Source: a bacterium (GTDB taxonomy: Bacteria; Bdellovibrionota_C; UBA2361; SZUA-149; JAEUWB01). From it: a DNA stretch of 64,000 bases. Position 1 is the first letter of the stretch, and each line of letters starts with the position of its first letter. A program made the translations under genes and the position numbers. The DNA is taken from positions 230,741 through 294,740 of the forward strand of contig JAEUWB010000060.1 in NCBI GenBank assembly GCA_016786595.1, in the 5' to 3' direction. The notes beneath the pieces are model-generated. The model was not told the DNA's origin and ran no database searches. It saw nothing but the letters and a program-made list of their open reading frames with translations. Positions 26,594-36,864 of the stretch are shown here, piece after piece.

Positions 26594-26695
26594 AATCTCT
26601 AGGTTTTCGCAGGAAAAAGTTTGGACCAAACGATGTCGGTCTGACATACTAACATGCGCATATTTTATTCTTGCTTTTCACCGGAGATGAAAATC

Positions 26696-29600
26696 ATGAG
26701 AACACGAATATTTTTGAGCGTTTGCCTGTTTATCTTGCTATTTTTTTCGCAGATAGCACTAGCCCAGCCATATTTAATTGATACATCTAGTAGTGACAAC
26801 GCAACAAGTAATACCTCACAACGTAAAACATTTTTCGATGCAGTTAATAACACACATTGGGCATTTTACTATTCTGGTTCCCAAATAGAATATGCTTATT
26901 CAACTGACGGCGAATTGTGGACGCTTTTGGGGAGTTTGCCTTATAACACTCCGAATTTTTCTTTGACTTATAAAAATATTGCCGGAACGGCTTATGCATT
27001 TTTTGCAGTTGAGGCAAATACGCATGATATCGTAATCCGGCGCGGAGCGTTGACTGCAACAACGATTACATTTGGGTCAGAAATAACTGCCCTGAATGGA
27101 ACAAGCCAAACAAATAGTTTTAGTAAGCCTAATCTGATCTTGGATCAAAGTAATAAACTTTGGGTTGCGGCTTTGCGTGATTATGGCCCAGAGCTTCATG
27201 ATCGCTATCAGGCTCATGCAGTTCGTTCGATCAATACAGCTGACGGCGATTTGTCTACTTATGAATCAATAATGGTGATTGGACGTAAAAATCCGAATCT
27301 GAAAGATTTGGTGATGATTCCCGAAACTGGCTCCAATATTTCAATGGTCATGAACGGGGAAGGAACCAATGTCACGGCTTATCGTTACAATGGAACGACG
27401 TGGTCTATCAATAATGCAGGTGGCGACTATTCATGGTTTAATTTTAACGGCAGTACGATTGGGTTAGGCGTGCAAGCAATTGCCATTAACGGCAGCGACA
27501 TTTACTTTGGCGGTGAATTTACTGATGCTGGTGGGATTGTCCAGGCAGATGGAATCGTCCGCTGGGATGGAACAACCTGGAGTACACTAGGTACAGGACT
27601 AAGCGAAGATGCGAAAGTTTATACGATAGTCGTAAATGGTGGTGATCTTTATGTGGCGGGTTCATTTTCTAGCGCAGGTGGAGTAGCTGGAACTGCAAAT
27701 ATTGCACGCTGGGACGGAACATCTTGGCATTCAATAGGAGACGTTGTTGGCGGGACAATCTATTCGATTGCTTTTGATGGAACTGATCTATACATCGGAG
27801 GCATTTTTACAAATGCTGGCGGTAATAATGACGCAGACAATATTGCCTATTGGGACGGAAGTGCTTGGAACGCCCTCGGTTCAGGGGTGAATGCTTTCGT
27901 TCGAAGTGTCGCGATCATTGGATCTGATGTTTATGCTGGTGGTGGTTTTACTAATGCCGGGGGAGTGGCTGCAGCAGACAATATTGCGCGTTGGGATGGT
28001 GCAGCTTGGAATGCATTGGGCACTAGCACAGATGGTGATGTCTACTCGTTAGCAAAATCCGGATCAATATTATATGTTGGAGGTAGATTTGATTCAGCTG
28101 GTGGGGTCGGTAATACTAAAGGCATAGCTACATGGGATGGAACGACTTGGGGCACTCTCGGATCTGGATTAGGTGGCACTGCTGCTAATGTTTATGGGAT
28201 TAGCGTTGCCGGATCAAATATTTGTATTGCAGGGCAGTTTCAAAATGCTGGTGGAAATAATGATGCTGACAATGTGGCTTGTTGGGATGGCGCAGCTTGG
28301 AACGCACTTAGCGTGGGTGCTTCTAACACGCTGTTATCTATTGCAACTTCTGGATCTGACGTTTACGTAGGCGGAGCGTTTGTTGACGATCTGACCGGTA
28401 ATATCGATTATATCGGCTTGTGGAATGGTTCTGCCTGGTCAGGCTTTGCTGATTTTATGAAGCTCGCTGCAATCGGTGGGCAAGTTAATGCAGCGGTGTT
28501 CTATAATGGCGAACTCTATCTTGGTGGGACATTTACTAACGCTGGAGGCGTAGCCCAAGCTGACTATATCGCACGTTGGAATGGCGAATCTTGGAGTGCA
28601 CTTGGATCGACTCCTCTAGTTAATTATGTTCATTCATTAGCAGTCATTGGCAATGACTTATATGTCGGGGGAGATTTTATTTCAGCCGGAGGAGTTTCGG
28701 GCGCGAATACGATCGCGCGGTGGAATGGCACAAATTGGAGTGCACTCGGATCGGGATTAAATGCAGGAGTAATGGCAATTTCGCAATACGGGACGGATAT
28801 TGTCGCCGGTGGTTTTTTCACAAATGCTGGTGGAGATCCTAACGCGGATTTCATTGCTAGATTCGACGGTGCAAGCTGGGGCGCTTTTGGAACGGGCATG
28901 GATGGACCGGTCAGAGCGCTCGAACCAAGTGGGTCAAGTTTATATGCTGGAGGAGATTTTTCCTTAGCCAGTGGAGTTGTAAATACATTACGAATCGCAC
29001 GTTGGGATGGAACAAGCTGGAATGCGCTTGGGTCAGGAATTAGTGGAGTTGTTTATTCAATAGCCGCATCTGGAACCAATGTTTTTGTCGGGGGATTTTT
29101 TTCTAGTGCTGGTGGCGTGCCAAATGCAGACGGTATTGCGCGTTGGGATGGAAGCGCCTGGAATGCACTTGGCACAGGCATTGCTGGCACTGTTTATGAC
29201 ATACAAGTGTTGGGAGATGCTGCATATGTAGCTGGCTCATTTGTTAATGCAGGAGGCGGTGCTAATAATGATTATATTGCGTTTTTTAGCCAGGGTGCGT
29301 GGAATCCAATCGAAAAAGGATTGAACAATCGAGTTAATACGATCGCGACTAGTGGTATTCAGTTTGTCTTTGGTGGGCAATTTACAGCGACTGCTGACAA
29401 TACGCATGATTCAAAAAATTTAATCCAATACACGCGAGCAGTGATCCCAAATGCTGATACATCATCCGATATTAGTGCAATAGGAGATAGTTCAAATAAT
29501 TTACACTTATTGGCAGTAGATAATAGTAGTAACATTTATTATCGTCAGTATGATTCTGATCTTAGTCAGTGGGTAGATCTTGTCCCTTTAAATGCTACTG

Positions 29601-31693
29601 ACGCTGCGTCTAGACCGGGAATCTCATACAGCCCTGATACAGGTAAAATTTATGCTGTTTACCGTGATGGCAATAGTATTTTCTTTAGGCGTGCGGTGAG
29701 TCCATATGCCGCTGCAAATTGGGATTCAACAGCTACTCCAATAATAAACCTTGGCCCAAACACAAATCCAAACGTCCAAGCAGACATTGCCAGCGATCGT
29801 ATTTTGGTAAATTGGACATCTGGTTTTTTCGCGCCATTTAATGTCTATTCATCGTTGATTTCAATTGATCAAGAAATGGCAGTGTTGGGGAACAGTTCAA
29901 CGATTGCTGATGGTGATGCCGCTCCAGATCTTTTTGATCACACTGATTTTGCAACTGTATCTTCTGCATCGGGAACGGTGACAAGAACTTTTACGATCCA
30001 AAACCTGGGCGAGCAAAATCTTATCTTAAGCGGCAGCCCTAAAGTAGTAATCAGCGGTGCGAACGCCGCAGATTTTACGGTGACTTCTACACCTGCCACT
30101 CCGCTACCTGAAGGTCAAACTACGACTTTCCAAATTACCTTTGACCCTAGTGCTGTAGGAGTAAGGACGGCGACGGTGTCGATTGTAAATAATGACGCGG
30201 ATGAAAATCCCTATGATTTTGCGATTCAAGGAGAAGGTTTACTCGATACCGACGAAGACGGAGAGCCTGATGTAGCAGACCTGGATGACGATAATGACGG
30301 GGTAACTGATACGCAGGAAGGAATAGATGGCACAGACCCACTTGACGGAGGAAGTTTCTTGCAGGTGTTAGGAACTACTGTATGCACAGATTGGAACGGG
30401 TTTTTAGACATGTTTAACATTATGGAACATGTGAACCTGGCGCTATCGACCAGAGCATTTACAACGACGATTTATAACATTGGTGGAGTGGGCCAGAGTT
30501 CTCAGAACGGGGCAGTTCTGTCTGGGGCGCAAACTGATGTGCTAGTTCATGACATGACCGGCTTTATTGATAGTTCATACGGAAGAGTTTGTTCTACTCA
30601 TGACGGTAGTGCGGGGGAAGTAGATGGTCGCATGGCTTACTACCGACCAAATGCTACAGGCTATGACTATGCCTTCACGTTACCGTTTAATAATCCTGTT
30701 CAGGGCAAGCAGTATGTATTGTTTAACACATATCAGCCGAGCTTAGATTCAGCCGATGCCAGCAACTTTGTAGCTAACTGGGTGCAGGTAACAAACCTAG
30801 AGAGCACAACTCAGACTGGAACGCTATACTATTATTCGCAGGCTGGATCTGTCTTAGCAACCGATACGCAGACAATACCTGCAGGAGCTAGAAGAGATTT
30901 CTCTGGGCACCAGTTTGGGCCAACTCTTGTAGGGATGATCGAGTGGAGGCCGAATAACAATAATGCACAGTTTCAGATGCGTTCAACGCGGTATTTTTAT
31001 GATAATGCGACTCTGGCTGAAGGATTCGATGGGGCTGTGCCATTAGATGGCATGAAGGGGTCAGGACAAGCATTAGTCGTGCCACTGGATACGAGAAGCA
31101 GCACCGCAGTGCTAGAAGTCGGAAATGCTACATCTTCAAGTCAAGCAATAGTAGTGCAGTTTTACTCTGGTGCTGGCGCATTACTTGGAACCCAGAACTT
31201 AAATCTACCGGCTTATGGCTCAGTGCATTTAGTAGCCGATGGAATAATCATAAATTCTCTTGGTAGTGCCAAGATTGACGGTGCTGCAAGTCAGGGGGTT
31301 GTTGCTACGGCGATGCAATATGGGCGGACAGCGTCGCTTGGCATTAATTACGTCTATGCAACGCCTGCTAAACAAGCTCTGGGTTTAGGACTTAAGGGTT
31401 CGTATAATACATTCCTTGGTCAGTCGTGCGAATTGGAGATAGTGAATGCTTCATCGAGTGCCACAACTGCGACAGTGGGCATGAAGCGTTATGATGGAAC
31501 AACAGTCTTAAGTGGACAGGTGATTAATTTAGCTGCGAATGGCACGGCTGCTTATAACGCGTGCGCTAATGATATGAGTGATGTTTACGGAGTAGTCACT
31601 GTTGATGCCGCTACGAATAACACACTCTCGGCTCATGTTATACGCAAACGCCCTGCAAATGATTATCGCTTCTCAACCCCAGTTAGACAGTAG
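26696..31693 (+). CDS. Giant secreted protein with 14 propeller-like repeats, ASH-like and calcium-binding-like domains
   Basis: The start at ATG 26696, after GGAGA, gives a clean signal peptide (MRTRIFLSVCLFILLFF ... ALA). Residues about 240-910 hold 14 units of roughly 45-50 residues of the form DLYVGGxFTNAGGVxxADNIARWDGTxWNALGSG. Fourteen units would build two seven-bladed beta-propellers. Next comes an ASH/choice-of-anchor-D-like domain (about 1075-1180; FTIQNLGEQNLILSG), then a thrombospondin-type-3-like acidic stretch (DTDEDGEPDVADLDDDNDG, about 1185-1215), and a Gly/Ser/Thr-rich C-terminal region of about 450 residues. No sorting signal is recognised. Probably a surface or released binding protein; the ligand is unknown. 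Confidence 0.8.
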   Translation: MRTRIFLSVCLFILLFFSQIALAQPYLIDTSSSDNATSNTSQRKTFFDAVNNTHWAFYYSGSQIEYAYSTDGELWTLLGSLPYNTPNFSLTYKNIAGTAYAFFAVEANTHDIVIRRGALTATTITFGSEITALNGTSQTNSFSKPNLILDQSNKLWVAALRDYGPELHDRYQAHAVRSINTADGDLSTYESIMVIGRKNPNLKDLVMIPETGSNISMVMNGEGTNVTAYRYNGTTWSINNAGGDYSWFNFNGSTIGLGVQAIAINGSDIYFGGEFTDAGGIVQADGIVRWDGTTWSTLGTGLSEDAKVYTIVVNGGDLYVAGSFSSAGGVAGTANIARWDGTSWHSIGDVVGGTIYSIAFDGTDLYIGGIFTNAGGNNDADNIAYWDGSAWNALGSGVNAFVRSVAIIGSDVYAGGGFTNAGGVAAADNIARWDGAAWNALGTSTDGDVYSLAKSGSILYVGGRFDSAGGVGNTKGIATWDGTTWGTLGSGLGGTAANVYGISVAGSNICIAGQFQNAGGNNDADNVACWDGAAWNALSVGASNTLLSIATSGSDVYVGGAFVDDLTGNIDYIGLWNGSAWSGFADFMKLAAIGGQVNAAVFYNGELYLGGTFTNAGGVAQADYIARWNGESWSALGSTPLVNYVHSLAVIGNDLYVGGDFISAGGVSGANTIARWNGTNWSALGSGLNAGVMAISQYGTDIVAGGFFTNAGGDPNADFIARFDGASWGAFGTGMDGPVRALEPSGSSLYAGGDFSLASGVVNTLRIARWDGTSWNALGSGISGVVYSIAASGTNVFVGGFFSSAGGVPNADGIARWDGSAWNALGTGIAGTVYDIQVLGDAAYVAGSFVNAGGGANNDYIAFFSQGAWNPIEKGLNNRVNTIATSGIQFVFGGQFTATADNTHDSKNLIQYTRAVIPNADTSSDISAIGDSSNNLHLLAVDNSSNIYYRQYDSDLSQWVDLVPLNATDAASRPGISYSPDTGKIYAVYRDGNSIFFRRAVSPYAAANWDSTATPIINLGPNTNPNVQADIASDRILVNWTSGFFAPFNVYSSLISIDQEMAVLGNSSTIADGDAAPDLFDHTDFATVSSASGTVTRTFTIQNLGEQNLILSGSPKVVISGANAADFTVTSTPATPLPEGQTTTFQITFDPSAVGVRTATVSIVNNDADENPYDFAIQGEGLLDTDEDGEPDVADLDDDNDGVTDTQEGIDGTDPLDGGSFLQVLGTTVCTDWNGFLDMFNIMEHVNLALSTRAFTTTIYNIGGVGQSSQNGAVLSGAQTDVLVHDMTGFIDSSYGRVCSTHDGSAGEVDGRMAYYRPNATGYDYAFTLPFNNPVQGKQYVLFNTYQPSLDSADASNFVANWVQVTNLESTTQTGTLYYYSQAGSVLATDTQTIPAGARRDFSGHQFGPTLVGMIEWRPNNNNAQFQMRSTRYFYDNATLAEGFDGAVPLDGMKGSGQALVVPLDTRSSTAVLEVGNATSSSQAIVVQFYSGAGALLGTQNLNLPAYGSVHLVADGIIINSLGSAKIDGAASQGVVATAMQYGRTASLGINYVYATPAKQALGLGLKGSYNTFLGQSCELEIVNASSSATTATVGMKRYDGTTVLSGQVINLAANGTAAYNACANDMSDVYGVVTVDAATNNTLSAHVIRKRPANDYRFSTPVRQ

Positions 31694-31706
31694 CAGTGTA
31701 ATCGTC

Positions 31707-31743
31707 ATGATCTGAGGCGATGTTTTGATTTGCCTCAGATCAT
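31707..31743 (+). terminator. Terminator-like hairpin after the giant secreted-protein gene
   Basis: A perfect 12-bp stem (ATGATCTGAGGC with GCCTCAGATCAT) encloses a 13-base T-rich loop, 14 bases past the stop; a TTTTT lies about 15 bases further on. Confidence 0.65.
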
Positions 31744-32023
31744 ATGGTGAATAGTGGATTTTTCTCGCTCCCTTCCTAGATTAGCGATTACGGGAGCAGT
31801 ATTTTTTATTGGTCTTAAGACTGACCTCCAGCGGCAAAAAAGGCAGCAGCAGAATAGAGAAACCTTTGAGTAGAGCTGTCGTCTTGGCGAGGCTAGTACT
31901 ACGATTCCATTTTCGGTCAGCAGCCCCTCTGCTATAGCTTGTTAAGCTGTAGCTTGAGGCGGTCATTAGCCTCCGTAACGGTATATACATTTTTATCAGA
32001 TCTTGTGAGGATGCAAACGGCAA
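31744..32023. other. Intergenic region before folK
   Basis: About 280 bases with no coding region that I can support. It contains small inverted repeats (GAGGC/GCCTC near 31953) that could be leader structure for folK, but no clear promoter. Confidence 0.4.
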
Positions 32024-32524
32024 ATGGAATACCTACTTGGACTTGGCTCAAATTTAGGCGATCGTTATCGGCATCTGGTCGATGCTTTGGTTGATCTTAA
32101 ATCGCTGGGCATCGTTCAATCCGTTGCATCGATTTATCTAACCCCGCCACTTATCTCTTCCGATTATCACGGCCCTACTCCGAATTCTTATTTAAATACA
32201 GCTTGTGTTCTGAAATCTGAGCTCGAACCAGTTGAATTATTGAAAAAACTTTTAGCAATTGAAAATAACCACGGCCGAGTTAGAAACCCGCAGCAGCGTT
32301 GGTTGTCACGGACCTTGGACATAGATATTCTCGGCGAACTGGGCGGACTAATGATTGACTGTCAAGAACTCAAAGTTCCACATCCAGAGCTGAGCCGGCG
32401 AGATTTTGTGCTGAACCCGCTTTCTGAGATCGCGCCAAATTTTAGTATACTTGATCCAATGTCGCCCAAGCATCGACTAACAGTTATTCAGATGTTGTTA
32501 TCCTTGAGGTCGTCCATTCGTTGA
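32024..32524 (+). CDS. folK: 2-amino-4-hydroxy-6-hydroxymethyldihydropteridine pyrophosphokinase
   Basis: HPPK motifs are clear: GLGSNLGDRYRHL (about 5-17), NTACVLKSELEP, LLAIENNHGRVR and SRTLDIDILGEL, with PHPELSRRDFVLNPLSEIAP near the end. The enzyme moves pyrophosphate from ATP to the pterin before dihydropteroate synthase. Length (166) is normal. folP and pabC lie 3.5 kb away on the other strand, so folate genes are grouped here but not in one operon. The last 41 bases overlap the convergent heparinase-like gene. Confidence 0.93.
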   Translation: MEYLLGLGSNLGDRYRHLVDALVDLKSLGIVQSVASIYLTPPLISSDYHGPTPNSYLNTACVLKSELEPVELLKKLLAIENNHGRVRNPQQRWLSRTLDIDILGELGGLMIDCQELKVPHPELSRRDFVLNPLSEIAPNFSILDPMSPKHRLTVIQMLLSLRSSIR

Positions 32525-35363
32525 GGGGCAGAACAGTTCCATGTCGGTAGCTAATGTTAGATCCTGTGGGATCTGGAATCAATGCAATCGTGAAATTTTT
32601 CACTAGACTCCCGGAGCTGTCTCGCACTACAATTTTTTTCGTGCCTGGCTCAGTGGGCAATTGACAGTACCCTGGAGGATTAGGGGTAGTGCAAGCCGAC
32701 AAAGGAAACGCGTTAGTTCTAAACCAACTTGGGTAAGGTAAGCTACTCAAATCGACGACGGAAATTTGCGGATTTGCTGGGGTTAAGACTTCCAATGTAA
32801 GCTTTTTCCCATCCTTTGATAAGTAAACTTTATTACCAGAGATAGAATAACTAGCTGTTGTATGCATTTGCCAATCAACCGATTGTGGTTCTGCTAATTC
32901 AAATTCATCGCGAATGACAACAGCTGGTTGAGAGCTATCTTTAATCAGCGCAAAGCCACGTTTAAGACTTGAAATGGGTCGAGGATGCAATGGTTTTATG
33001 TTGTGAATAGTTTTGTAATCTGAGTTATTGATATTTGGGTCATATGCATCGCGCATATTCAATATCGCTATTGAGGTATTACCTTCTGCGAAGTGCTCAA
33101 AACTATTTTTAGGCAAATCGGGTATTAACGAAGCGTCAATCCAAGAGTCCTTGAACTCTTGATTTTTGCCCTGGAAAACTAATGTGTTATGCCCTAAGGT
33201 GCCACGACGATAGTAGTCGAAATGCAAAGGGCGGCCATTCGCATCGCGGTCAGTGTCGGGGCAGGGATTTGCTGCTGTATCAACACAAGCTGGATTTGCT
33301 TTAACATAACGTTGCCCGTAGGTTTCTTTTCCAAGATCAATTGCCCAACGCACTCCAAGTGCTTCCATGACGAAAGAACCAATATCTAACTGAATATGGC
33401 CCATCCAATAATAATTAAGGCCACCTTTGCCGGCGATAAACATCGCATCGTCGTGATGTGCGGAGCGGAAGGAGAATGCGGGTAAATTAGTAAAATGTTT
33501 GCCAAGCGGTAAGTTTTCTATGTTACCTGCTTGCCAAGTGTTGTCATAGTAAAGTAGTTGTGGAAAATTTGGGAAGACCGGAAACAGGCGTGCTTCAATC
33601 AACCCGAATTCTGGCAATCCATAACGTTTCATCGCCCATAATGGAAGTCCATCAGTCCAAGCTGGTCGCCGTGCCTCCTGTGTACTATTGTACGCTTCAG
33701 TATTTAACGTTGATTCAGAAAAATTCCATACCAATCCACGTGGGCCACTCAGGTAATACCGGCTAAGAATGCTTGTTTGCATACCTGGATAGTCTGATAT
33801 GCCGAAATCAGTGCCGAGAGAGTTGTATAGCGATTGGCTAGCATTTACGAAGCCGGTCACAGTCATTGTGAAATAAGAAGGCCCTTCATGCCATGCTCCA
33901 TCAGGGTTGAGCATTTGTAGCGAATTGCGTAAACGCTCAATGCCTTTAGCGATCAAGCTTGAAGACAGTTCTGGCTCAGATTCAGCTACTGCAAGCGCTC
34001 CTTGGATGATCGCGCCAATTGCATCTGGCGCTTGATTCATCGCGGTCTTTGTCCACCAACAATTATCTTCGAAAAAACACTTTCTTGCAGGTTCGAGAGC
34101 ATTGCGAATAATTGCTGAACGTATATAGTTACGTTCTTCTGGCGTGAGGTCGTCATGATAGCAGTCATATGCGCGTGCCATTGGTCGCAAAAATAATGAT
34201 TCATCTAAGAATTCGCTGCGCCTGTCTGGCCCCCAATTTGGGAAATTTGCAGGATTGGAAAGATGTAACATTAATCGCGTTGCATAAAACTTGAGCAATG
34301 GTCTAAATTCTTGATACGTATAAAACTTTTTGAGAATCGCTCCATTTTGATCTCTAATTGGCCAGCCATTGCTATCAATCTGCGCCCATTCAAATCCGCC
34401 TTGCGGTGTTTTATAAATGTCCGAATGGTAAAGTTCACACAAATCGGAAGGAATATATGGCACGCTTAATTGACCACTGGTTGCTGATGGATTGGGGTGT
34501 ACTGGTAAAGGTCTAAACCAAATGTTTCTGTAAGGATCGTTGGGATAATTTTCGGTTCTTTCCGGGATTGAACGACTATACTCAATTGTGCGCTGAGCGT
34601 AAGGGTCACCTTGAGTGGATAGGGCGATGACTCGATTGGTATTGCTGTAATCGTAAATCCTTGGGTGTGTCGGTTTGAGGCCGAGCAGCACATTTTCTTG
34701 TGTGGGAGGCAGGAATTCTGCTGGGTGAGCTAGAACCTCAATCTCAACAGTTGATAACGCACTTGATCGTAAGCCATTTTGAACTCTAAATTTGAAACCA
34801 TCTGGCCCAGTATAAGTTCTCTCTGGAGTATACGTAACATTTGGGAATACGCCAGATAAGGTTCCGTGATATGGAGGCTCTGTTAATTCGTAACTCAGAT
34901 TTCGGCCGAACTCATCATTACCGCTAACAGTTATGCTTAAAGGGAAATTCATTGTCGTAGTGACTTTCCCCGGCGATAAGGCAGTTGGTGCAAATCCTGA
35001 CGCGCAAATTGATTGAGAGCGCTTGATGGAATCGATTCGTTTCTTGATACTTTTTTTGTTTTTCTTGTTAGCTCGCTTATAAGCTTTTCTCAAATTTTTA
35101 ATTTCTTTTGAGGCGCTTATATAAACATACTTTTTTTTGATTTTTTTTCTAACGACTGCAGCATAGCTAGTGTCATTGCGAATGCAATGAGCAGATTTGC
35201 CGTCATCTGCTATGATTGAAACAATTGTTGATTTTCCAGTACGCAGAGGTATGGCTGTTGCAAAGATCAAGAACAAAACAGTAAAAGCAGTGAATGCTTG
35301 AGTTCCGATAGTTTTCAAATTATTTCTAATAATAATCCTGCACCGCAGCCCATATTTTACCAA
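32484..35363 (-). CDS. Exported heparinase II/III- or alginate-lyase-like polysaccharide lyase
   Basis: A signal or anchor segment (about 16-40) is followed by a very Lys-rich stretch (KKIKKKYVYISAS, KRANKKNKKSIKKR, about 70-115), an Ig/cadherin-like domain (about 130-210), a helical toroid-like domain (about 290-600; MLNPDGAWHEGPSYF) and a beta-sandwich C-terminal part (FRSAHHDDAMFIAGKGG, GHIQLDIGSFVMEALGVRWAIDLG, LGHNTLVFQGK). The HIQLDIGSF and LGHNTLVF motifs are those of heparinase II/III-family lyases, which cleave uronate polysaccharides by beta-elimination. The start is uncertain: TTG 35363 or TTG 35318, the latter giving a more compact signal peptide. The 3' end overlaps folK by 41 bases. 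Confidence 0.75.
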   Translation of the reverse strand: MVKYGLRCRIIIRNNLKTIGTQAFTAFTVLFLIFATAIPLRTGKSTIVSIIADDGKSAHCIRNDTSYAAVVRKKIKKKYVYISASKEIKNLRKAYKRANKKNKKSIKKRIDSIKRSQSICASGFAPTALSPGKVTTTMNFPLSITVSGNDEFGRNLSYELTEPPYHGTLSGVFPNVTYTPERTYTGPDGFKFRVQNGLRSSALSTVEIEVLAHPAEFLPPTQENVLLGLKPTHPRIYDYSNTNRVIALSTQGDPYAQRTIEYSRSIPERTENYPNDPYRNIWFRPLPVHPNPSATSGQLSVPYIPSDLCELYHSDIYKTPQGGFEWAQIDSNGWPIRDQNGAILKKFYTYQEFRPLLKFYATRLMLHLSNPANFPNWGPDRRSEFLDESLFLRPMARAYDCYHDDLTPEERNYIRSAIIRNALEPARKCFFEDNCWWTKTAMNQAPDAIGAIIQGALAVAESEPELSSSLIAKGIERLRNSLQMLNPDGAWHEGPSYFTMTVTGFVNASQSLYNSLGTDFGISDYPGMQTSILSRYYLSGPRGLVWNFSESTLNTEAYNSTQEARRPAWTDGLPLWAMKRYGLPEFGLIEARLFPVFPNFPQLLYYDNTWQAGNIENLPLGKHFTNLPAFSFRSAHHDDAMFIAGKGGLNYYWMGHIQLDIGSFVMEALGVRWAIDLGKETYGQRYVKANPACVDTAANPCPDTDRDANGRPLHFDYYRRGTLGHNTLVFQGKNQEFKDSWIDASLIPDLPKNSFEHFAEGNTSIAILNMRDAYDPNINNSDYKTIHNIKPLHPRPISSLKRGFALIKDSSQPAVVIRDEFELAEPQSVDWQMHTTASYSISGNKVYLSKDGKKLTLEVLTPANPQISVVDLSSLPYPSWFRTNAFPLSACTTPNPPGYCQLPTEPGTKKIVVRDSSGSLVKNFTIALIPDPTGSNISYRHGTVLPLNEWTTSRITTSE

Positions 35364-35545
35364 TAGCTGCCTGATATATCGGCTGGATATGCAATTTACT
35401 TGAATAGGTAAGTTAAGTAGCGTTAAAGGCTCAAATTAAAAGATATATTTGTGGATTGGAGATCATGTCGGGTGGGTATACTACACCCAAAAGGAAATAC
35501 CTCGTATTTAAAGGACGTTAGTGAGTGAATAAGGCAGATTAGTTT

Positions 35546-35779
35546 CTAGCCCTGCGCTAGTTCTCTCAGTTCGCGAACTCTACGGATGCGATGTGAGGTC
35601 GGATGTGTCGCTAGACGACGTCGGCGCTTTTGAGTTCTACGGCGGCGGTAGACAATTCTTGCGTAAATTTTTTCACAGTCACGAAGATGTTTGAAGTTAA
35701 TTAATGTAATCAAGGCGACAGCCAGTAATAGTCCTGCCAACCCCAGCATGAATGATTTTACGAGAATACTTCCAATCAT
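35546..35779 (-). CDS. Small membrane protein with Arg-rich tail (77 aa)
   Basis: One hydrophobic helix (about residues 8-27) is followed by a strongly basic tail (RRRRTQKRRRRLATHPTSHR). AAGAGGAGA precedes the ATG at good spacing, which supports a real gene. The basic tail should lie in the cytoplasm, where it could touch nucleic acid or phospholipid. No family is recognised. Confidence 0.55.
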   Translation of the reverse strand: MIGSILVKSFMLGLAGLLLAVALITLINFKHLRDCEKIYARIVYRRRRTQKRRRRLATHPTSHRIRRVRELRELAQG

Positions 35780-36045
35780 AAGCTAATCTCCTCTTAACGA
35801 GTTTTCTTACAAGTCACTCAAGCAACCTTGTTTATAACCCTTGGAAAACCACGTTACAGGTGATGCTTGTAATCATCTGCGTTAAATAAAATTTAGCACG
35901 ACAGTTACACTTAAGTGAGATCTGCCAGCGTGAAAAAGAAAATTTTTCTAGCTTCAAGTTCGACAAGTTTCAAGGAAAAACAGCGAAAATACTAGATAGA
36001 ACGCTCATTCTTAGCATATTACTTGATTAGTGTCTAGATCGGTGA

Positions 36046-36864
36046 CTAGGATGTCGCCTTGTCAAGTATGCCCCCAAGATTATGTAGGCGAATAATCTTT
36101 GCACCCTTTTGAATTGCTAATTTTGCTGTCTGCTCAGAAAGCTGATCAAGCTCTTCGAGGCTATGAGTTACAGGTAGTTTTGTTTTCAAAAAACTCTTGC
36201 GAGAAGTCCCAACTAAAAAAGGGAAATCGAACTTCTTTGCCAATTCATCAAGTCTCGAGAGTAATTCCCAAGAATAATTTGGATCTGCGCTGATAAATTG
36301 CCCCATGCCCGGATCGAGAATAATTTGTTTGGGTTGAATCCCAGATGTCGTTGCAAAATCGAGCTGCTTTTCAAAAAATTCAGAAATTGTTGCAATTATA
36401 TCTTGGTAACGAAAATTAGTCGGCTTAGCATGTGGAGAGCATCCCGGTTCTTTGGAGTACATCAACACAATATAAGCTTGGGTTGAAGCAATTAAAGCAG
36501 CCATCGCGGGATCGGCGCGTAAGGCTGACACATCGTTGATAATTTGTGCTCCACTATCGATCGCAATCTTAGCAACAGCCGCCTTATAAGTGTCGACAGA
36601 AATAATCGCACTCTCGACTAGAGTTTCGACAGGCTTACGCACACGCTCAAGTTCTTCACTAGCAGGAACAGCTTGCGAGCCCGGCCCGGTAGACTCTCCT
36701 CCGATGTCGATAATTTGTGCGCCGTGAGAAAGTAGTTCTTTCGCATGTAGGACTGCCTGCTTAGAATCAAGATATAAACCCCCGTCACTAAAAGAGTCGG
36801 GAGTGATATTTAAGATTCCCATTAAAATTGGGTCAGAGGATTTAAGTAGTGACTCAAGTTTCAA
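36046..36864 (-). CDS. folP: Dihydropteroate synthase
   Basis: The TIM-barrel enzyme shows MGILNITPDSFSDGG (15-29), IIDIGGESTGPGS, INDVSALRADP and FPFLVGTSRKSFL, followed by the C-terminal KIIRLHNLGG. It joins p-aminobenzoate to the pterin pyrophosphate made by FolK. The length (272) is normal. The gene start overlaps the 3' end of pabC by 11 bases, so p-aminobenzoate production and use are translationally coupled. Confidence 0.95.
   Translation of the reverse strand: MKLESLLKSSDPILMGILNITPDSFSDGGLYLDSKQAVLHAKELLSHGAQIIDIGGESTGPGSQAVPASEELERVRKPVETLVESAIISVDTYKAAVAKIAIDSGAQIINDVSALRADPAMAALIASTQAYIVLMYSKEPGCSPHAKPTNFRYQDIIATISEFFEKQLDFATTSGIQPKQIILDPGMGQFISADPNYSWELLSRLDELAKKFDFPFLVGTSRKSFLKTKLPVTHSLEELDQLSEQTAKLAIQKGAKIIRLHNLGGILDKATS

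Noticed and set aside
27400..29420. Propeller repeats as a nucleotide-level tandem repeat
   Set aside because: Units are diverged in DNA; conservation is at protein level, so it is a coding repeat.
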